64,000 bases of DNA from Cannabis sativa (Eukaryota > Streptophyta > Magnoliopsida > Rosales > Cannabaceae). The stretch spans positions 36,193,257 through 36,257,256 of the forward strand of contig NC_083607.1 in NCBI RefSeq assembly GCF_029168945.1, written 5' to 3'. The translations under genes were made by a program, and so were the position numbers. A model generated the notes under the pieces. The model searched no databases. It saw only the letters and a program-made list of their open reading frames with translations, and had not been told where the DNA came from. This document shows positions 60,304 to 64,000 of the stretch, one piece after another. Numbering within the stretch: the first letter of the stretch is position 1; each line of letters begins with the position of its first letter.

Positions 60304-61164
60304 ATGAATCCCATGTTATCACTATTGACTGAAAACAAGCTGAATGGATCTAACTTTAATAAATGGAATGAGAACATTAATATTGCTCTCATAGGAGAAA
60401 GTGCCTTGTTTGTTTTAACTGAGCCGTCACCTGAAGTGCCTGGGGACAATGCAACCAAAGCTGTGAAAGAAAAGTATGAGCGTTGGCAGAAGGCAAATGA
60501 CAAAGCTCTATACTTTATGCTTTCTAGCATGGTTGACACCCTCAAAACTCGGTTTTCTAAAACTGAGAAGGCTGCTGAAGTTATGACGAAGTTAAATGAG
60601 CTATTTGGTAAGGCATCACTTCAGTCACGCTTTGACGCGACTAAGAAGTACATTAACGCACGGATGGAACCTCATCAAAACGTGCGTGATCATGTCCTCC
60701 TCATGTCCAGTTATTTCCAAGAAGCCCAGGATCATGGTGCTGAAATGGACAGTGCTACTCAAGTTAGTCTTATCTTGAATAGCCTGACTCCAGTATTTCT
60801 ACCATACACATTAAATTATGTCATGAATAAGAAGGAAATTGACTTTCATGAATTAGTCAATGACCTTCAAACTTATGAAAATTTGATTGGAGGACCCAAG
60901 AAGAAAGGGAGTAAACCTCACAATCCTGGTAATGGTAATGGGACGATGAAACCTGAAGCAAATGTCGCCTCTGCTTCAAAGCCCAAATCGAAGAAGAAGT
61001 GGAAGAACACCAAGAAGCGAGCCAAATCCATGAAAAAGGCTGCTCCTTCCGGTGATGCTACACTTAAAGGAAAGTGTTTCTACTGCAATGAGAAAGGTCA
61101 TTGGAAACCCCAGTGTCCTAAACTTCTTGCAAAGAAACAAGGTATTTCCATTAATAAACTTTAA
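60304..61164 (+). CDS. gag: copia-type Gag (capsid/nucleocapsid), intact
   Basis: 286 codons from ATG 60304 (AAAATGAATCCC) to TAA at 61162-61164. Residues about 10-200 form the copia Gag domain (UBN2-like; LNGSNFNKWNENINIALIG near the start, then YFQEAQDHGAEMDSATQVSL and NSLTPVFLPYT). Residues about 205-255 are a basic, low-complexity linker (KKKWKNTKKRAK). Residues 258-271 are one CCHC zinc knuckle, CFYCNEKGHWKPQC, for binding RNA. Gag would assemble virus-like particles in the cytoplasm and package element RNA. The frame stops 15 residues after the knuckle, where an autonomous copia would run on to protease; no pol follows. The start is fixed by the first ATG of the open frame and by conservation in the minus-strand copy, which also starts MNPMLSLL. 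It is the only intact retroelement gene here. Confidence 0.95.
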   Translation: MNPMLSLLTENKLNGSNFNKWNENINIALIGESALFVLTEPSPEVPGDNATKAVKEKYERWQKANDKALYFMLSSMVDTLKTRFSKTEKAAEVMTKLNELFGKASLQSRFDATKKYINARMEPHQNVRDHVLLMSSYFQEAQDHGAEMDSATQVSLILNSLTPVFLPYTLNYVMNKKEIDFHELVNDLQTYENLIGGPKKKGSKPHNPGNGNGTMKPEANVASASKPKSKKKWKNTKKRAKSMKKAAPSGDATLKGKCFYCNEKGHWKPQCPKLLAKKQGISINKL

Positions 61165-62966
61165 GAGTTTAGTGAATTGTTATCCAATTGGATATATGAT
61201 TCTGGACTAAACTTTGTTTATTTGTTTTCTTCTTCTTATAGGTCAAGCTACTTGAACTCAGATGAGTTCGATCAGAAAGCTGGACCAAAGGGTAAAATCG
61301 TCCAGATGAAGATGAAGCTCTTCAATTTGAATTAATTGTTTTAATTTAAAGACAATTTGGATTTCAAATTTTAGTTAGGGATATTTATCCCTGTTTCTCT
61401 CATATTGTTGCAATACATTTTTTTAATATTAATAAAGTTTTTTTTTCGAAATTCCCTATTGCAAATTATGAGATTGAGCTTCATTTATTTTATCTTCATC
61501 AATTATTACCACATTATATTTGTATGTTTGTATGTGTAAGTGTTTTTATTATTGATACAAATTCTATAATATTTACAACTCTTCATAGAGTTATATTATA
61601 TAAACACTAGAAATTATTTCTATGTTTATCAATAATTGTTAATTCTCATACAATTATTAAGAATTTGTTTAATAAAAGGATCTTATGATCTGATAGGGGT
61701 GGAGAAAAGTTAAGAAAACTATGCAGTTCAACGATCTTTTACATCTAATGAACTCTGGATAGTATTCAACTCCACATAAACTCTATCACACTAAGAGAAT
61801 CATGATCTTTACAACCTTTAGGGGTGGATCATAATCTCTATATAATTAGGGGTGGAGGTTATCCATAGTACCCTATATGTATATTCTTAGGGGTGGAGTC
61901 TAATCCACAATTCCCTATGAAACACATATCTTGTTTAAACATAGAAGTAATATAATGAGTCAGCTATTGTCAATGTAAATTCTTGATCTTGATTGTATGT
62001 TCCATTTCGTTTTTACTGTTAGAAGTAAAAGTTTGATACCTTTGAAAGTTCTTTGTTAAAGTTTCACACTACCTTAATTGAGTGGGAGAATTTTAAAATT
62101 CTATACCCATCTTCATTAGGTTGATACTTGTGATAGGTACTTAAGAACACTACTGAAAAGCAAATCTAACCATTCACATGGATAGGTATAGCTTATCAGA
62201 ATTATGAGAATAAGATAAAGAACTCTAGTTCAGTCCATTCAAATGACTTGAACATAGAATTCTTAATCCTCATAAAATTTGATGGTATCTTAATTTTGAT
62301 TACTTTATCTCTGGCATGTATTTTTCACTTCAAATACTAGTCTGCTATGTTGATGACTTAGTCTTAACTTAAAGTTTCAGACTAACACAAAAGTCACAAC
62401 TAGGTAACTCTCTAAACAATCAGAGGTTAAAATTATTATTTAACCAGACATCTGCTATTGAGTGGGAGCTGTCTGAGATGTAATCAAATAGGGAACATTA
62501 GAAGATATTCAAGAAGGATTTATGAAAGTGATCTATATGTCAGATATTAAGGAACTGTGTATCAGTTGTCTTTGTATCTCACCATCTAATTTCGAAATTC
62601 CATAAGATGGTGCTTACTTTGGGGGTGGAGGAATTATTGTATAATAATTCAAGCTCTACCAGAGAAGAACTATAACTTGGTCTATTCGAAAATACCAGGA
62701 AGTTATATCACTGAAGAAAAGTCTACACTGTATTATCTCAATTACATATTTTAAAATATGAGAGATATGTCCTCTGTTAATTCAGATGTACTTTTAAAAT
62801 AGTAAAGATTTCAGTATCCCTTGATAAGTAAAGCATATAGTAAAGGATGTTTCATAAGAGTTTTTATGAACTAGTTTCCAGAAGTTTGGGTGGATTCAAA
62901 TATACTACACTTGATCTGAAGATCAAGACATCAGATTGACCTATTTGCACAGTTTGTTTTATATTA
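61165..62966 (+). other. non-coding 3' internal region of D2
   Basis: 1.8 kb without an open frame. Just after gag is a pyrimidine tract ending in AG (TTTTCTTCTTCTTATAG, 61225-61241), which looks like a splice acceptor and is kept in the minus-strand copy. GGGGTGGA occurs five times (61696, 61821, 61849, 61890, 62622). Confidence 0.75.
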
Positions 62967-62981
62967 GTGCAAGTGGGAGTT
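62967..62981 (+). other. polypurine tract of D2
   Basis: GTGCAAGTGGGAGTT immediately before the LTR start TGTTGGG, matching the tract of the minus-strand element. Confidence 0.88.
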
Positions 62982-64000
62982 TGTTGGGTTTTATGCCCTA
63001 AATAAAACTCTTTACAATCTGATTAGTTATCAATATAAGAAATTTGAAGTGATTGATGTTTGCATGAATTTTACATGCTAGTGGTTTAATATGTTTAATA
63101 TGTTTATTACATTCATACACACAAAATCAGTTAAATCCAGATCATATGTTTATTCACAATTACAGTATCGTCAACACAGTGGAATGTGATTGTGATCATA
63201 TGAATCAAAAGTTTTGGTCCCTGTTTCATCAGTGTTATTGGATTTACACTAATGTGATAATCAGCGATGATGTGTACTTACACTTGGAGTAAGTGTTATG
63301 TTCTTTCCAGGACATTAGTAAAGTATACTAGTTTCGAATGTATGGAGTATACATTGGACTGGACCGATATTGCAACTAAGTTAAGATATTACAAACTTAC
63401 CGTTATACATATCTTTCTAAGTCAATATCAGTAGTTGATCTTAAGATTGAAAAGAATCTAAATCCTGATATGCTTGGGCTCAACTCAGGAGTACTATTCA
63501 TGTTCTTAGATTTATTAGTTAAGCCTACTTTCGGGTCATGGTGATACGTATATTTTGGGAACATGATAGTATGATTGAGTGGGAGTGCTGAACATAAATA
63601 TGGAATCTATAGCTTCTACTGGTGTATAGAAGTCAAGTGATGATTCCCTTCGAGCTTAGCAAATAGAAGTAAATGGATGAGCTCTTGTTTAACTGACTAA
63701 TTATTAGATCACTAAACACCATTTACAGGTAGCTAAGTGTTTTAAGGGGCAAAATACATTGAGGGGTGAGAACGGTAAAGAAATCCCATCTCGATGTAAA
63801 TCATCTATATAGAGGATCTTTAAATCACAATAAGATTATAACAATGGTTAAATGAGATAGTATATTGGTATCGTGAAACATACAATATGCTCTATATAAG
63901 TCTGAGAGTGCAATTCTAAGTTCTAAGAGTGGATTCAACGAAGAATTAATAAGTAGGAATTTACTTGGTAAATTTGGTTCACTTATTGGAAGCTCAGCAT
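62982..64000 (+). repeat. 3' LTR of D2, first 1019 bp
   Basis: Starts TGTTGGGTTTTATGCCC and is nearly identical to 54670 onward. It is cut by the window edge about halfway. Confidence 0.95.

Larger units (their letters stand above)
54670..64000 (+). mobile_element. gag-only element D2, plus strand, 3' LTR incomplete
   Basis: 5' LTR 54670-56589, PBS, 3.7-kb leader, gag 60304-61164, 1.8-kb non-coding 3' region, PPT, and the first 1019 bp of the 3' LTR. It has no pol. The LTRs differ at only a few positions over the part that can be compared, so it is young. It is inserted in the leader of D1 after TCACC; the matching TSD is outside the window. Confidence 0.94.

Overview
This looks like plant nuclear DNA, most likely from a eudicot, and it is almost entirely LTR retrotransposon sequence. 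Supporting signs are Ty1/copia and Ty3/gypsy proteins, initiator-Met tRNA primer sites, a Cassandra TRIM with 5S rRNA-like LTRs, TATAAATA LTR promoters and very AT-rich leaders. I found no host gene, no functional rRNA or tRNA gene and no CRISPR array. All boundaries come from reading terminal TG..CA motifs, primer binding sites (PBS), polypurine tracts (PPT) and target-site duplications (TSD) directly.

Layout. (1) 1-3703: 3' part of a decayed copia element (integrase, RT, RNase H, PPT, 3' LTR). (2) 4190-4820: minus-strand LTR (4190-4724) of another copia-like element with a short internal stub. (3) 4821-23679: gypsy family B remnant. A solo LTR of family A (4950-6938, TSD ATAAG) sits in the last codons of its pol. 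A segment made of the A-LTR tail, the B pol end and the B-LTR head is tandemly repeated six times (about 2468 bp per unit). One unit carries a solo LTR of family C (14708-16997, TSD TCCTA). (4) 23680-30372: minus-strand, coding-free relative of a gag-only family, ending in a large LTR. (5) 30373-33466: three-LTR Cassandra array, broken at 30900-32736 by a solo LTR of family D (TSD ACTAC). (6) 33467 onward: gypsy A element with 5' LTR, PBS at 45765 and a damaged gag-protease gene at 46004-47373. (7) 35556-45755: complete minus-strand, gag-only family D element inserted one base before the end of that gypsy LTR (TSD GTTAC). (8) 47374 onward: plus-strand family D element inserted in the gypsy protease region; its LTR carries a family C solo LTR (47711-50095, TSD ATACT). 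(9) 54670-64000: second plus-strand family D element inserted in the leader of the first, with an intact gag (60304-61164) and a 3' LTR running off the window.

The right half is therefore a nest: D-like LTR, then Cassandra, then gypsy A, then two D insertions, then a further D and a C insertion. The outer elements resume beyond the right edge.

The only intact retroelement protein gene is the 286-codon gag at 60304-61164. Family D has gag but no protease, integrase, RT or RNase H, so it must depend on enzymes from an autonomous copia partner. The most notable structures are the chimeric-LTR tandem array, the gag-only family with its structured leaders, and the variable hairpin module just after its PBS.
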